Of a DNA stretch of 64,000 nt, positions 1 through 9,340 are shown piece by piece. The stretch comes from Pandoraea anhela (GTDB taxonomy: Bacteria; Pseudomonadota; Gammaproteobacteria; Burkholderiales; Burkholderiaceae), in the NCBI RefSeq assembly GCF_902459655.1, contig NZ_CABPSB010000011.1, positions 124,001-188,000 of the forward strand, given 5' to 3'. The notes below the pieces were generated by a model. The model worked only from the letters and a program-made list of their open reading frames with translations. It was not told the DNA's origin and ran no database searches. Position 1 is the first letter of the stretch; every line of letters begins with the position of its first letter. The position numbers and the translations under genes were made by a program.

Positions 1-1017
1 CGTTTCAAGCCCCGGGCCACCGGAAGCGTTCTTGAAGACGTTCGGATCGCGTTTGCGCTCCAGCCCCCAGCTGACGTGATCCGACGAGACGAACGTGCAG
101 TTGCCTGCGGCAATGTGCGTCCAGAGCTGGTCGACCTCGGCCTTCGGGCGAATCGGCGGATAGTGTTTTGTCAACGCACCGAATTTCGCCGTGTGTTCTT
201 CGTGGTTGAGCATCAGGTATTGGACGCATGTCTCGATGCTCACGGCGTGTCCTGCGTTGCGGTACGTCTTGAATATCTCGAAGCCGCGCGACGTCGACAC
301 ATGCACCGCGTGCGCGCGCGCACCGGATTGCGCGCCGATCTCGTAAATCAGGGCGGTCGCCAGGTTTTCGATCAGCGGTGTGTGCGCGCGGTGAAACGCG
401 TCCCAACCGACGTCGTTCGCCGCCATCAGCCGCTGCACGTTTTTTCGCGTGAGTTCCTGCATCTGGTTGTGGACCCCGCACGCCAGGCCAGCCGGGGCGA
501 TGCGGGTGAAGGCCGCGAGAAGATCGTCTTCTTCGATGCGGGGGAAGCGCCCCGGCGCGGCTTCGAACGTGGAAAACTTGAACGCGCAAACGCCGCCTTC
601 GATGAGGCCGGCAATGGCGTCGAGCCCATGCTCTGCGTCGATCGTGCCGTAAAGCGCCACGTCGACATGGCAGTCACGTTCCGTTTCCGCGATCTTCTCG
701 TCAAGACGGGCGCGGTGCGATACCGGACCGCTCGCGTCATACGGCATATCCACCATGACGGTAATGCCGCCGGCGGCGGCTGCGCGTGAGGCATGACCGA
801 GGCCTTCCTGATCCGCCTGACTGCCGGCATGCACCTGGCCGTCGACGATGCCTGGCAGGACCCAGCAACCGCGCGCGTCCACCGATTCGCCGGCCGACGG
901 GGGCGTGCCATGGCCTCGGGCGACGATCCTGCCGTCTCGAATGCCGAGCCATCCGTCGTGTTGAACGCGATCGGCATCGACGAGGTTTCCGCGCACGATT
1001 TTTTCGAAATCGCTCAT
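1..1017 (-). CDS. Amidohydrolase (dihydroorotase/hydantoinase-like), 3' end outside window
   Basis: Cyclic amidohydrolase of the dihydroorotase/allantoinase/hydantoinase superfamily, a cytoplasmic metal-dependent ring-opening enzyme. It is read on the minus strand from ATG at 1017 and runs off the left edge, so about 339 residues are visible. Superfamily landmarks are in order: the strand-1 motif (VDGQVHAG), a GGVCAFKFS segment with the lysine that is usually carboxylated, CGVHNQ, AVHVSTSRG and SSDHVSWG. The usual HxH of strand 1 is QxH here. It is divergent from the LysR gene at 1129. If the neighbouring operon degrades a thiohydantoin, a hydantoin-propionate hydrolase role is plausible; that is inference. 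Confidence 0.85.
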   Translation of the reverse strand, partial: MSDFEKIVRGNLVDADRVQHDGWLGIRDGRIVARGHGTPPSAGESVDARGCWVLPGIVDGQVHAGSQADQEGLGHASRAAAAGGITVMVDMPYDASGPVSHRARLDEKIAETERDCHVDVALYGTIDAEHGLDAIAGLIEGGVCAFKFSTFEAAPGRFPRIEEDDLLAAFTRIAPAGLACGVHNQMQELTRKNVQRLMAANDVGWDAFHRAHTPLIENLATALIYEIGAQSGARAHAVHVSTSRGFEIFKTYRNAGHAVSIETCVQYLMLNHEEHTAKFGALTKHYPPIRPKAEVDQLWTHIAAGNCTFVSSDHVSWGLERKRDPNVFKNASGGPGLET

Positions 1018-1128
1018 GTCACGTTGCCCTTTGATAGTGGAGTGAACACGAGAATGGTACGCAAGGAGAACTTGAGGTCGCATATACTTAATCTTCGTGC
1101 ATCCATAACGCGAAGTTAATAGACCGCC

Positions 1129-2016
1129 ATGCGACTCAATTTGCGACAGATCGAAGTCTTCCGGGCCATCATGATCACCGGTTCGATCAGCGGGGCCGCG
1201 AAGTATCTGCACGTGTCGCAACCCGGTATCTCCAGATTGATCGCCTACACCGAGAATCGCCTGGGCCTGAAGTTGTTCGATCGGGTCAAGGGACGCCTCT
1301 ATGCCACGCCCGAGGCGCGCAGCTTGTTCGCGGAGCTGGAAAGCGTGTTCGAAGGGCTTCAGCGCGTGAACGACTTTGCGCAGGATCTGGTGGAAAACAA
1401 GACCGGCGTGTTGCGTATCGTATGCAGCCCGAGCCTTGGCTTGTCGCTGATTCCCCGCGCGGCGGCGCTTTTCTACCAGCGGCATCCGGATGCGCGCCTC
1501 ATCGTCAAGACGATGCTGCCGGACACCATGGTCCACTCGCTGCTCACGCAACAAGTCGAGGTCGGCATCGTGTTCTTGCAGGAGTCGCATCCGAACTTGC
1601 AGTCGCAGCTGCTCTACGACAACAAGATGGTCGTGGTCATGCCGCCCGATCATCCGCTCAGCGAGCGCGGTACGCTGACGGTCGCCGATCTCTGCGGCTA
1701 TCCGTTTATCGGCTACAGCAGCGACATTCCGATGGGGCGCGCCATTCGGGAGTTGTTCAGCGAGACGGAGGTCATGCCCCGGATGAAAGCCGAAGTGCAG
1801 CAAGTGCACATGGCATGCGCGATGGTTCATGCGGGCTTGGGACTCGCGCTGGTCGACGAATTGACGATGAGCGACCCGATCTGGTCGAGTTCGCTGGCGG
1901 TTCGCCCGCTGATCCCGACGGTCACGCTCCCGGTCAGCGCCCTGCATCTCGCGCACTCGCCGCTTTCCCGTCTGGCGCAGGAATTCGTGGGCCTTCTGGC
2001 GTCTCTCGCCCCGTAA
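1129..2016 (+). CDS. LysR-family transcriptional regulator
   Basis: LysR-type regulator of 295 residues, the usual family length. The N-terminal winged helix-turn-helix (LRQIEVFRAIMITGSISGAAKYLHVSQPGISR) is followed by a periplasmic-binding-protein-like effector domain from about residue 90. It sits between the divergent amidohydrolase and the transporter-lyase operon that begins at 2299, so it is the obvious local regulator. A perfect 7-1-7 palindrome at 2123-2137, between this gene and the operon, is a candidate binding site. The effector is unknown; a substrate or intermediate of the downstream pathway is likely. Confidence 0.93.
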   Translation: MRLNLRQIEVFRAIMITGSISGAAKYLHVSQPGISRLIAYTENRLGLKLFDRVKGRLYATPEARSLFAELESVFEGLQRVNDFAQDLVENKTGVLRIVCSPSLGLSLIPRAAALFYQRHPDARLIVKTMLPDTMVHSLLTQQVEVGIVFLQESHPNLQSQLLYDNKMVVVMPPDHPLSERGTLTVADLCGYPFIGYSSDIPMGRAIRELFSETEVMPRMKAEVQQVHMACAMVHAGLGLALVDELTMSDPIWSSSLAVRPLIPTVTLPVSALHLAHSPLSRLAQEFVGLLASLAP

Positions 2017-2122
2017 TCTCTCGTGAATCGGTCGGTGATCCTGACCGAGTTTTCCGCCTGTCCACTGCCGCGCGCAATGCAAAGCACATAACCGCGTGTT
2101 ATGGGTGGCACTCAAAAAAGTA

Positions 2123-2137
2123 ATTTCGTGACGAAAT
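2123..2137. promoter_or_regulatory. Palindromic operator candidate ATTTCGT-G-ACGAAAT
   Basis: Perfect inverted repeat with 7-bp arms around one base, about 160 bp upstream of the ABC operon start. It lies in the 282-bp gap between LysR and the substrate-binding protein, otherwise empty of genes. It has the T-N11-A form typical of LysR sites. Binding is inferred. Confidence 0.5.
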
Positions 2138-2298
2138 ATGGCTCCCTAGACTGGGGACACCTTAGCCATGGGTCACGGCTTTTCGACGGTAGTTCTCGAC
2201 GTGCGTTGACCTGTTGGCTCTGAAGCGCCGGTGTCGTGCCGGCAACGGCCGCAGCGGGGAGCACGTTGCGGCGAAATCTACGTCAAGAACGAGCCGAA

Positions 2299-3960
2299 AT
2301 GAGCCACCAAAACAGTAGCGTGATCGAGTGTCTTCGTCGTCAAGCGGGGGAGCCTGGGAATGATCTTGTCGATGCCTTCGTGTCGCAAACGATCGATCGA
2401 CGCGCGTTCATGCGCGCCGCCAGCGTTCTCGGTCTGACGTCGGTTGCCGGGGCGCTCCTCGGGGTCGGCACGGCCGCCCATGCCTCCGAAGCGAGGGCAG
2501 GAAAGGTCGGCGGCACGCTGCGCATCGCCCACATGGTGCCCGCCGGCGTGGTCGATCCGATGACCGTCATCGATGGACCCGGCACCGCCCTCATCAGTCA
2601 GACGGGCGAGTATCTGATCTTCAGCGACGCCGCAAGCCAGGTGCTCAAGCCGTCGCTGGCGACGGCCTGGCAGGCGAACGACAAAGGAGACGTCTGGACG
2701 TTCAAGCTGCGCAACAACGTGAAGTTTCACGACGGTCGCGCCATGACCGCGAAGGATGTCGTTGCGACCTTCGATCGCCTGACGGACAAATCGAAGGTGT
2801 CCGCCGCGCTGTCGATCTTCCGTAACGTGCTGTCCAAAGGCGGCGTCAAGGCCATCGACGATTTCACCGTCCAGTTCCATCTGGACGCGCCCAACGGCAA
2901 CTTCCCGTCCTACGTTTCCTCCGATACGGCCAACGCCGTCATTCTTCCGTACGACTACGCGGGGAGTTACGAGAAGTCGTTCATCGGCACCGGGCCGTTC
3001 AAGCTGGAGAAGTACCAGACCAAGGTCGGGGCCTCGTTCGTGCGGAACCCGGATTATTGGGGCGCTCCGGCTCGCCCGGACCGTGTCGAATTCTCGTTCT
3101 ACGCCGATCAGCCTGCGCTCATGCTGGCCCTTCAGGGCGGACGTGCCGACGTCATGACGAACTTCAGCGCGCATGCCGGACTCGGCGTGCTGAACAACCC
3201 GGCCTACAAGGTGCTGAGCGTGCGCTCGAGCTCCCACCGCCAGATCCACATGAAGACCGATGCGGGCCCGTTCAAGGACAAACGCGTGCGCCAGGCGCTT
3301 GCCATGACGCTCGATCGGGAGTTGATCGTCAAGGGATTGCTGCGCGGATGGGCGGTCATCGGTAACGACAGTCCTTTCGCGGCGGTATTCCCCTCGACGG
3401 ACACCTTTGTGCCGCAGCGCAAGAAGGATATCGAAGGTGCGAAGAAGTTGCTGGCGGCTGCCGGTGTTCCGAACGGCTTCAAGGCGACGTTGACCACGGG
3501 GCGCTTCAAGGAGATTCCCGACCTCGCAGTCATCATCCAGAACGGCGCCAAGGAGATCGGCATCGACATCGATCTCAAGCTCGAGAGTCAGGAGCTGTAT
3601 TACGGTGCGGGCAAGCCGGGCCGCTCGGATTGGCTCGACGCGAACTTCGGCATCACCGATTACGGCCACCGTGGCGTGCCGAACGTGCTGATCAACGCGC
3701 CATTCGTCACGGGCGGGACTTGGAACTCGGCGCGCTTTGCAAATGACGCTTACGACAAGCTCGTCGCGCAATACACCGCTGCGCTCGACCTGACGACGCA
3801 GCGCCGTGTGGCCGGCGAGATGCAGCGGCTGTTGCTCGACGAGACGCCGGTCATCATTCCGTACTTCCTCGACTCGCTGATGGTCAGCAAGGCCAATATC
3901 AGCGGTGTGAAGTTCTCGCCGATCGGGCAAGTCAACTTCAGCGACGTGTCGATTGGGTAA
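2299..3960 (+). CDS. ABC transporter substrate-binding protein, family 5 (peptide type), Tat signal
   Basis: Extracytoplasmic solute-binding protein of the DppA/OppA class (SBP_bac_5), 553 residues from ATG 2299. A GTG at 2236 would give 574 residues but lacks support. The N-terminus has a twin-arginine motif (IDRRAFMRAA) before a hydrophobic stretch ending near AHASEA, so export by Tat is predicted. The mature part shows the typical ALATAW-like, WTFKLRNNVKFHDG and TGPFKLEKY segments. It is the first gene of a continuous importer operon with two permeases and a fused double ATPase. Family-5 binding proteins also take non-peptide solutes; the downstream enzymes suggest a betaine or imidazole-thione type substrate. 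Confidence 0.93.
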   Translation: MSHQNSSVIECLRRQAGEPGNDLVDAFVSQTIDRRAFMRAASVLGLTSVAGALLGVGTAAHASEARAGKVGGTLRIAHMVPAGVVDPMTVIDGPGTALISQTGEYLIFSDAASQVLKPSLATAWQANDKGDVWTFKLRNNVKFHDGRAMTAKDVVATFDRLTDKSKVSAALSIFRNVLSKGGVKAIDDFTVQFHLDAPNGNFPSYVSSDTANAVILPYDYAGSYEKSFIGTGPFKLEKYQTKVGASFVRNPDYWGAPARPDRVEFSFYADQPALMLALQGGRADVMTNFSAHAGLGVLNNPAYKVLSVRSSSHRQIHMKTDAGPFKDKRVRQALAMTLDRELIVKGLLRGWAVIGNDSPFAAVFPSTDTFVPQRKKDIEGAKKLLAAAGVPNGFKATLTTGRFKEIPDLAVIIQNGAKEIGIDIDLKLESQELYYGAGKPGRSDWLDANFGITDYGHRGVPNVLINAPFVTGGTWNSARFANDAYDKLVAQYTAALDLTTQRRVAGEMQRLLLDETPVIIPYFLDSLMVSKANISGVKFSPIGQVNFSDVSIG

Positions 3961-3975
3961 GGACGGGAGAGTCAT

Positions 3976-4983
3976 ATGCATCGACGGTTCATTCTCGGCA
4001 TGTTGACGCCATCCGCGCGCGTTCGCGGGGCCGCCGGCGTGCTGCTCGCGAAATGCGCACTGCTGTTCGTCACGCTCGTGCTGCTAAGCCTGCTGGTTTT
4101 CTTCGGAGGCCAGTATTTGCCCGGCGACATCGGGCGCGCCATTCTCGGTCCGCTCTCCGACCCGCAGGCCGTGGCCAACCTCAATCATCAGCTTGGGGTG
4201 GATCGCCCGCTCTTCGAGCAGTACTCGGGGTGGATCGTCGCGTTCGCCCAGGGGGATATGGGGGTCTCGTACCTGTTGCGAGAGCCCGTGGCGCCCATCG
4301 TGCTCGGCGCGCTGTTCAACTCGCTGAAACTGGGCGCAATGGCGTTTCTCATCGTCGTCCCGCTCGGCATTCTGGGCGGTGTCGCCGGTGCTTTGCACCA
4401 AGGTCGCTGGATCGATCGCGCCATCACGATCGGTGGCGTCTCCGCAACGGTCGTGCCGGAATTCGTGTCGGCGCTCGGGCTGATCCTGGTGTTCGGCGTC
4501 TGGCTCCAATGGCTTCCCATCGATGCCGTGGTGCCCGAAGACGCGGGTTGGGTGGAGCAACTGCGGCATCGGGTGCTGCCGGTACTGCCGCTCATTCTGG
4601 GTTACTTCGGCTACATCGCCCGAATGGCTCGCGCCGGCATGATCGAGGCGCTCGACGCGGACTACACCAGAACCGCCACGCTGAAGGGGCTGCCGCGCCG
4701 GGTTGTGGTGGTCCGCCATGTCCTGCGCAATGCGCTTTTGCCCACGCTCACCGTGTCGGCCACGCAGCTTGGCTACATGATCGGCGGACTCGTCGTGGTC
4801 GAGACACTGTTTCACTACCAGGGCATCGGCTCGGTCATCTACAACGCGGCGAAGTCGAAGGACTTTCCGGTACTCGAGGCGAGCGTTCTGCTCATCGGCG
4901 TGGTCTACACGCTCTCGAATCTGAGTGCCGACATTCTTAACGTGTTACTTAACCCTCGCTTGCGCAGCAGGGGGAACGCATGA
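3976..4983 (+). CDS. ABC transporter permease (DppB type)
   Basis: Inner-membrane permease of a dipeptide/oligopeptide-type importer, 335 residues. The binding-protein-dependent transport signature is seen around residues 210-260 (YIARMARAGMIEAL, YTRTATLKGLPRR). A DppB-like N-terminal segment ends in PGD, followed by a short loop with LGVDRPLFEQY. It starts 15 bp after the binding protein and overlaps the next permease by 4 bp (ATGA), indicating translational coupling. Confidence 0.93.
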   Translation: MHRRFILGMLTPSARVRGAAGVLLAKCALLFVTLVLLSLLVFFGGQYLPGDIGRAILGPLSDPQAVANLNHQLGVDRPLFEQYSGWIVAFAQGDMGVSYLLREPVAPIVLGALFNSLKLGAMAFLIVVPLGILGGVAGALHQGRWIDRAITIGGVSATVVPEFVSALGLILVFGVWLQWLPIDAVVPEDAGWVEQLRHRVLPVLPLILGYFGYIARMARAGMIEALDADYTRTATLKGLPRRVVVVRHVLRNALLPTLTVSATQLGYMIGGLVVVETLFHYQGIGSVIYNAAKSKDFPVLEASVLLIGVVYTLSNLSADILNVLLNPRLRSRGNA

Positions 4984-5894
4984 GTATTGATGTGATCACC
5001 CAAACCAAAGTCGACGACGTTGCCAAGCGCAACCCGCCAGGTCGCCAGGCGACGTGCGATACCGGAAGAAAGCCTCGCGGCCCGGCACATTCGTTGCTGC
5101 GCTCGCCAACCTTCATGTGCGGCGCCGCCGTCATTGTTTTCTGGGCGGTATGTGCGGGGTGGGGCGTGCATCTGGTGCCCTGCGACCCCTACGCGTCGGA
5201 TCCGCTCGCGGCGCTTCAGCCGCCGTCGCTGGACCACTGGTTCGGAACGGATCAGTTGGGTCGGGACGTCTTTTCGCGCGTCATCGTGGGCTCGCGCGAC
5301 ATATTGACGATTGCGCCGCTCGCCACGCTGCTCGGCGCGGTGGGCGGAACGATGCTCGGCCTGACGATGGGCTATTACCGGGGCGTGGTGGATCAGCTCC
5401 TGAGCCGCGTCGTCGATGCCATGCTGGCGTTGCCGATGGTGATCGTGGCGCTGCTGGCGCTGGCGGGACTCGGGCCGTCGAACGCCACGGTGATCTACGT
5501 GATCGGCATCGTGTTCGCGCCGGTCGTGGCGCGAACGGTGCGCACCGCCGTGATCACCGAGCGCTCGCTGGACTATGTCGCTGCGGCGCAGGCACGCGGT
5601 GAATCGGCGCCCTACATCATGTTCGCGGAAATTCTCCCCAACGTGCTGCCGCCGATTCTGGTGGAGTCGAGCGTTCGTCTGGGCTACGCCATCTTTACGG
5701 TCGCGACCCTGTCCTTCCTCGGATTCGGCATTCAACCGCCCTCGGCGGACTGGGGGCTTGCGTTGGCCGACAACTACGGCTTCATGCTGGGCGGCGCGTG
5801 GTGGAACGTGGTTTTCTACGCGCTGGCCATCGCCTCGCTGGTGGTGGCGATCAATCTGGTCTCGGACGGCTTTCAGGGAGCATGTCAGCGATGA
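4980..5894 (+). CDS. ABC transporter permease (DppC type)
   Basis: Second inner-membrane permease, 304 residues, of the DppC/OppC class. The conserved HWFGTDQLGRDVFSR motif is at about residues 80-95 and the EAA loop (DYVAAAQARGES) near 200. It overlaps the upstream permease by 4 bp and the ATPase start by 4 bp. It is expected to form a heterodimer with the 3976 permease. Confidence 0.94.
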   Translation: MSIDVITQTKVDDVAKRNPPGRQATCDTGRKPRGPAHSLLRSPTFMCGAAVIVFWAVCAGWGVHLVPCDPYASDPLAALQPPSLDHWFGTDQLGRDVFSRVIVGSRDILTIAPLATLLGAVGGTMLGLTMGYYRGVVDQLLSRVVDAMLALPMVIVALLALAGLGPSNATVIYVIGIVFAPVVARTVRTAVITERSLDYVAAAQARGESAPYIMFAEILPNVLPPILVESSVRLGYAIFTVATLSFLGFGIQPPSADWGLALADNYGFMLGGAWWNVVFYALAIASLVVAINLVSDGFQGACQR

Positions 5895-8020
5895 ATGCTC
5901 GGGTGCCGAATGTGAATATCTCCTTGGGCGAGCCGCAACGCCCCGTGCTGCGCGTGAGTGACCTGTCGATCGCCTACGCCGAGCAGGGAAAGCGCAACGA
6001 CATCGTCCATCACCTCACGTTGAGTATCGGCGAGGGCGAGGCTTACGGGCTTGTCGGTGAGTCGGGGTGCGGGAAGTCGACGGTGGCAATGGCGATCATG
6101 AGCCACTTGTCCCGCAACGGCAGGGTCGTGAACGGACGCATTGAAATCGCCGGGAAGGACGTCGCACGGCTCAATCGTGCCGAATTGCGGCAACTGAGGG
6201 CGAACGATGTCGCGATGGTGTACCAGGATCCGGGGCGCGCATTGAACCCCTCGCTGACGATCGGTCGCCAGATGGCCGAAGCGTTCGAAGCGTCCGGCGT
6301 CGGCAAGACAAAGGCCGTGGAGGGGGCGCTGGACATGCTCCGGCGGGTGCGCATTCAGCGCGTCGAAAGTGTCATGCAGAGTTACCCTCACGAGCTCTCC
6401 GGGGGGATGCAGCAGCGCATCGTGATCGCAATGGCGCTGGCGAAGAACCCGTCGCTGCTGATTCTCGACGAGCCGACGACCGGTCTGGATGTCACGATCG
6501 AAGCCGAGGTTCTGGATCTGATTTCGGCGCTGCGTCGCGAATTCTCGACAGGCATTTTGCTGATCAGTCACAACCTCAGCGTTGTGCGTCGCGTCTGCGA
6601 GCGAATCGGCGTGCTGTATGCCGGGCGTTTGGTGGAAGAGGGCCGCGTAGACGACGTGCTCGACTCCCCCCGTCACCCCTACACCGCCGCATTGCTTCAA
6701 TGCATTCCCGGGGCCAACGGCAGCCCGTCGAACAAGTTCGAGGGCCGGCTGAACACCATTTCGGGCGAGTTGCCCTCGCCGGGCGAGCGGATTGCCGGGT
6801 GCGCTTACGCGCCACGCTGCGCCCGGCGCAGCGCCGAGTGCGAGGTCGTCGCCCCGGTGCTGACGCCGCTGGACGACGCCAGGCATGGCCGCTTCGTAAG
6901 TTGTCACTACGCCGGGGCCGCGATGGCGCGGGTCGAGCCGGTTGAGTTGGCTGAGCCGGTTGAGCCGACCGTGCCGCCGGCGCCACAGGTAAGCCGCCCG
7001 TCCGCCCGCGACGATGTGCCGATGGTTCGCGTGAGAAACGTGAGCAAATCGTGGCGCGTGAAAGGACGCGCCGTGCGCGGCCTCGATGAGATTTCATTCG
7101 ACATCCTGCGAGGCGAAACGCTTGGGCTCGTCGGCGAGTCCGGCAGTGGCAAGACCACGCTGGCGAAGCTGATCATGGGGATGATCGCGGCGGACGAAGG
7201 CGGTGTCGTCGAGTTCGACGGGGCGGCGCTCGCGTCGCGCGTGACGGCGCGAAGCAAAGCGCAGATCGGTGCGATGCAGATCGTCTTCCAGAATCCGGAC
7301 TCGGCGCTCAATCGTTCGCATTCGGTCAGGAAGATCGTCGCAAGATCGCTGACGAAGCTCTCCGGCGGTTCGGGTACCGCCGAGCGCATCGGCGCACTGG
7401 TGAAGTCGGTCCGTTTGCCGTTGCGCTACCTTCCGGCAAAGCCACGACAACTCTCCGGCGGACTCAAACAACGCGTCGCCATCGCCCGCGCGTTCGCCGG
7501 CAGCCCGAGCCTGGTCGTGTGCGACGAACCCACCTCCGCGCTGGATGTGTCCGTTCAAGCCTCGATTCTCAATCTGCTGGCGGATTTGCAGGCGCGCGAA
7601 CGCGTGAGTTATCTGCTGATTTCGCACGACGTCAACGTCATTCGCTATCTGGCCGACCGGGTGGCGGTGCTTTACCACGGCTGGCTGCTGGAGATCGGGC
7701 GGGTTTCCGACGTTTTCAGCTTTCCGGTGCATCCCTACACGGAGGTCTTGCTCGGGGCGTCCGCCAGGATGAAGCAAGGCGAGGCGGGCGCCGTATCGGT
7801 CGACGCGTCGTCGCCGATGCCATCGGATGCGGCGAATGAAGCCGATGCAGCGGAGGCTGCGCATGTTCATGGCTGCAAGTTCGAGTCGCGCTGCCCCCGT
7901 TCGTTAGGCGAGGTCTGCAAGACGTCGCTGCCGGCGTGGCAGGAGATCGGGGCACATCGGATACGTTGCCACATTCCCCTGAACGACCTGAAGCGCTATC
8001 AGGCTTCGGATTCGCGTTGA
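5891..8020 (+). CDS. ABC transporter fused double ATPase (DppD-DppF type)
   Basis: Energising subunit with two complete nucleotide-binding domains in one chain, 709 residues. Domain 1 has Walker [10 protein letters not shown], signature LSGGMQQR and Walker B LLILDEPT. Domain 2 has [17 protein letters not shown] and LVVCDEPT. Each half ends in the oligopeptide-type Cys-containing C-terminal segment (CAYAPRC, CKFESRC). ATG 5891 is preferred because AGGGAG at 5875-5880 lies 10 bp upstream; ATG 5882 is almost in contact with that site. Fusion of DppD and DppF is common in Burkholderiaceae. A proline- and valine-rich linker joins the halves. Confidence 0.93.
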   Translation: MNARVPNVNISLGEPQRPVLRVSDLSIAYAEQGKRNDIVHHLTLSIGEGEAYGLVGESGCGKSTVAMAIMSHLSRNGRVVNGRIEIAGKDVARLNRAELRQLRANDVAMVYQDPGRALNPSLTIGRQMAEAFEASGVGKTKAVEGALDMLRRVRIQRVESVMQSYPHELSGGMQQRIVIAMALAKNPSLLILDEPTTGLDVTIEAEVLDLISALRREFSTGILLISHNLSVVRRVCERIGVLYAGRLVEEGRVDDVLDSPRHPYTAALLQCIPGANGSPSNKFEGRLNTISGELPSPGERIAGCAYAPRCARRSAECEVVAPVLTPLDDARHGRFVSCHYAGAAMARVEPVELAEPVEPTVPPAPQVSRPSARDDVPMVRVRNVSKSWRVKGRAVRGLDEISFDILRGETLGLVGESGSGKTTLAKLIMGMIAADEGGVVEFDGAALASRVTARSKAQIGAMQIVFQNPDSALNRSHSVRKIVARSLTKLSGGSGTAERIGALVKSVRLPLRYLPAKPRQLSGGLKQRVAIARAFAGSPSLVVCDEPTSALDVSVQASILNLLADLQARERVSYLLISHDVNVIRYLADRVAVLYHGWLLEIGRVSDVFSFPVHPYTEVLLGASARMKQGEAGAVSVDASSPMPSDAANEADAAEAAHVHGCKFESRCPRSLGEVCKTSLPAWQEIGAHRIRCHIPLNDLKRYQASDSR

Positions 8021-8170
8021 CGCATTGAGCTTCTGCTGACCGCCGAGCTCGTTCGACGCGTCGGGATCGCAAATAGAACTGGAGATTCTGTCTCGCTTCG
8101 GGGGCTTTTCCCCGAGGCGATCGGGGGTGGGCGTGTCATACGATGAAGTCTATTTAATTAGGAATACTAT

Positions 8171-9316
8171 ATGAAATCGCTTTGGGTTGCAGGGGTGTTG
8201 GCGGGAGTCGTGGGGGTGGGCGTGGCACACGCGCAGAGCAACGTGACGATTTACGGCGTCATTGACGAGGGATTCAACTATACAAACAACGTCAATGGGG
8301 TATCGAACTACGAGCTCCAGAGCGGCTATGTGCAGGGAAGCCGCTTCGGATTGCGCGGCTTCGAGGATCTCGGCGATGGAACCAAGGCGATTTTCCGCCT
8401 GGAGAACGGGTTCAACATCAACAACGGCAAGTTGGGGCAGGGCGGACGCATGTTCGGCCGATCCGCCTACGTCGGACTCTCGGATAACAAACTCGGCACG
8501 CTCACGCTCGGGCGTCAGTACGACTCAGTCGTCGACTTCATCGGACCGCTGACGGCCAACGGCAACTGGGCCGGGTACATGTTTTCGCATCCGTTCGACA
8601 ACGACAACACGGACAACTCGTTTCGGGTCAACAACAGCGTCAAGTATCAAAGTCCGGATCTGGGCGGCTTCCAGTTCGGCGGCCTGTACGGTGCGAGCAA
8701 TCAGGTCGGCGGATTTTCGAACAACCGGCTCATGAGCCTGGGGGCAACCTACGCCAACGGCCCATTGACGTTCGGTGCGGCGTTCATGAACGTCGACAAC
8801 CCCGCGAGCGCGGGGAATACCGGCGGGGCCGTGGCCGGTGGCGATGGCAGCTTCGTTGCCGAACGTCAGCGCATCTTCGGCGCGGGCGTGAATTACGTCT
8901 ACGGCCCGGCGACGTTCGGGTTCGTGTACACGAATACGAATCTCAGTCGCCCGACCGCCAGCCTGTATGTAAGCGGGTCTATCGGTACGCCGTCGTCCAT
9001 CAAGTTCAACAACTTCGAGCTGAACGTGAAGTATCAGATCTCGCCGATGCTCTTCCTCGGCGCGATGTTCCTTCACACGGAGGCGACTTACACCGCGAGC
9101 AAGCCGTCGCATCCGAAGTGGAACGAGGTGGCGCTGATGGCGGATTACAACCTTTCCAAGCGCACCGATGTTTACGTGCAGGGTGCCTATCAGCGGGTTT
9201 CCGGGGACACGACAGGTGCGCTCGGCATCGATAACGCCTACATCCCGGGGGCGGACGATTCGTCCGCCAATCGCAGTCAGTCGATCGTTCGCATTGGACT
9301 TCGGCACAAGTTTTGA
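8171..9316 (+). CDS. Gram-negative porin (OmpC/Omp32-like)
   Basis: Outer-membrane 16-strand trimeric porin of the betaproteobacterial type, 381 residues. A signal peptide ends at AHAQS, followed by the usual NVTIYGVIDEGFNY first strand, the internal GSRFGLRGFEDLGDG and FGRSAYVGLS motifs, and a C-terminal IVRIGLRHKF ending in Phe, the outer-membrane sorting signal. It lies 150 bp after the ATPase and only 24 bp before the lyase gene, so it is probably co-transcribed and serves as the outer-membrane entry route for the same substrate. TTAGGA upstream of the start is a plausible ribosome site. Confidence 0.94.
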   Translation: MKSLWVAGVLAGVVGVGVAHAQSNVTIYGVIDEGFNYTNNVNGVSNYELQSGYVQGSRFGLRGFEDLGDGTKAIFRLENGFNINNGKLGQGGRMFGRSAYVGLSDNKLGTLTLGRQYDSVVDFIGPLTANGNWAGYMFSHPFDNDNTDNSFRVNNSVKYQSPDLGGFQFGGLYGASNQVGGFSNNRLMSLGATYANGPLTFGAAFMNVDNPASAGNTGGAVAGGDGSFVAERQRIFGAGVNYVYGPATFGFVYTNTNLSRPTASLYVSGSIGTPSSIKFNNFELNVKYQISPMLFLGAMFLHTEATYTASKPSHPKWNEVALMADYNLSKRTDVYVQGAYQRVSGDTTGALGIDNAYIPGADDSSANRSQSIVRIGLRHKF

Positions 9317-9340
9317 TCATTCCTAATCTAGGGGAAAACG

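Noticed and set aside
2278-3981. 567-residue minus-strand open frame opposite the substrate-binding protein
   Set aside because: Antisense shadow in high-GC DNA; Arg/His-rich composition, no motifs, and the plus strand encodes a clear family-5 binding protein.
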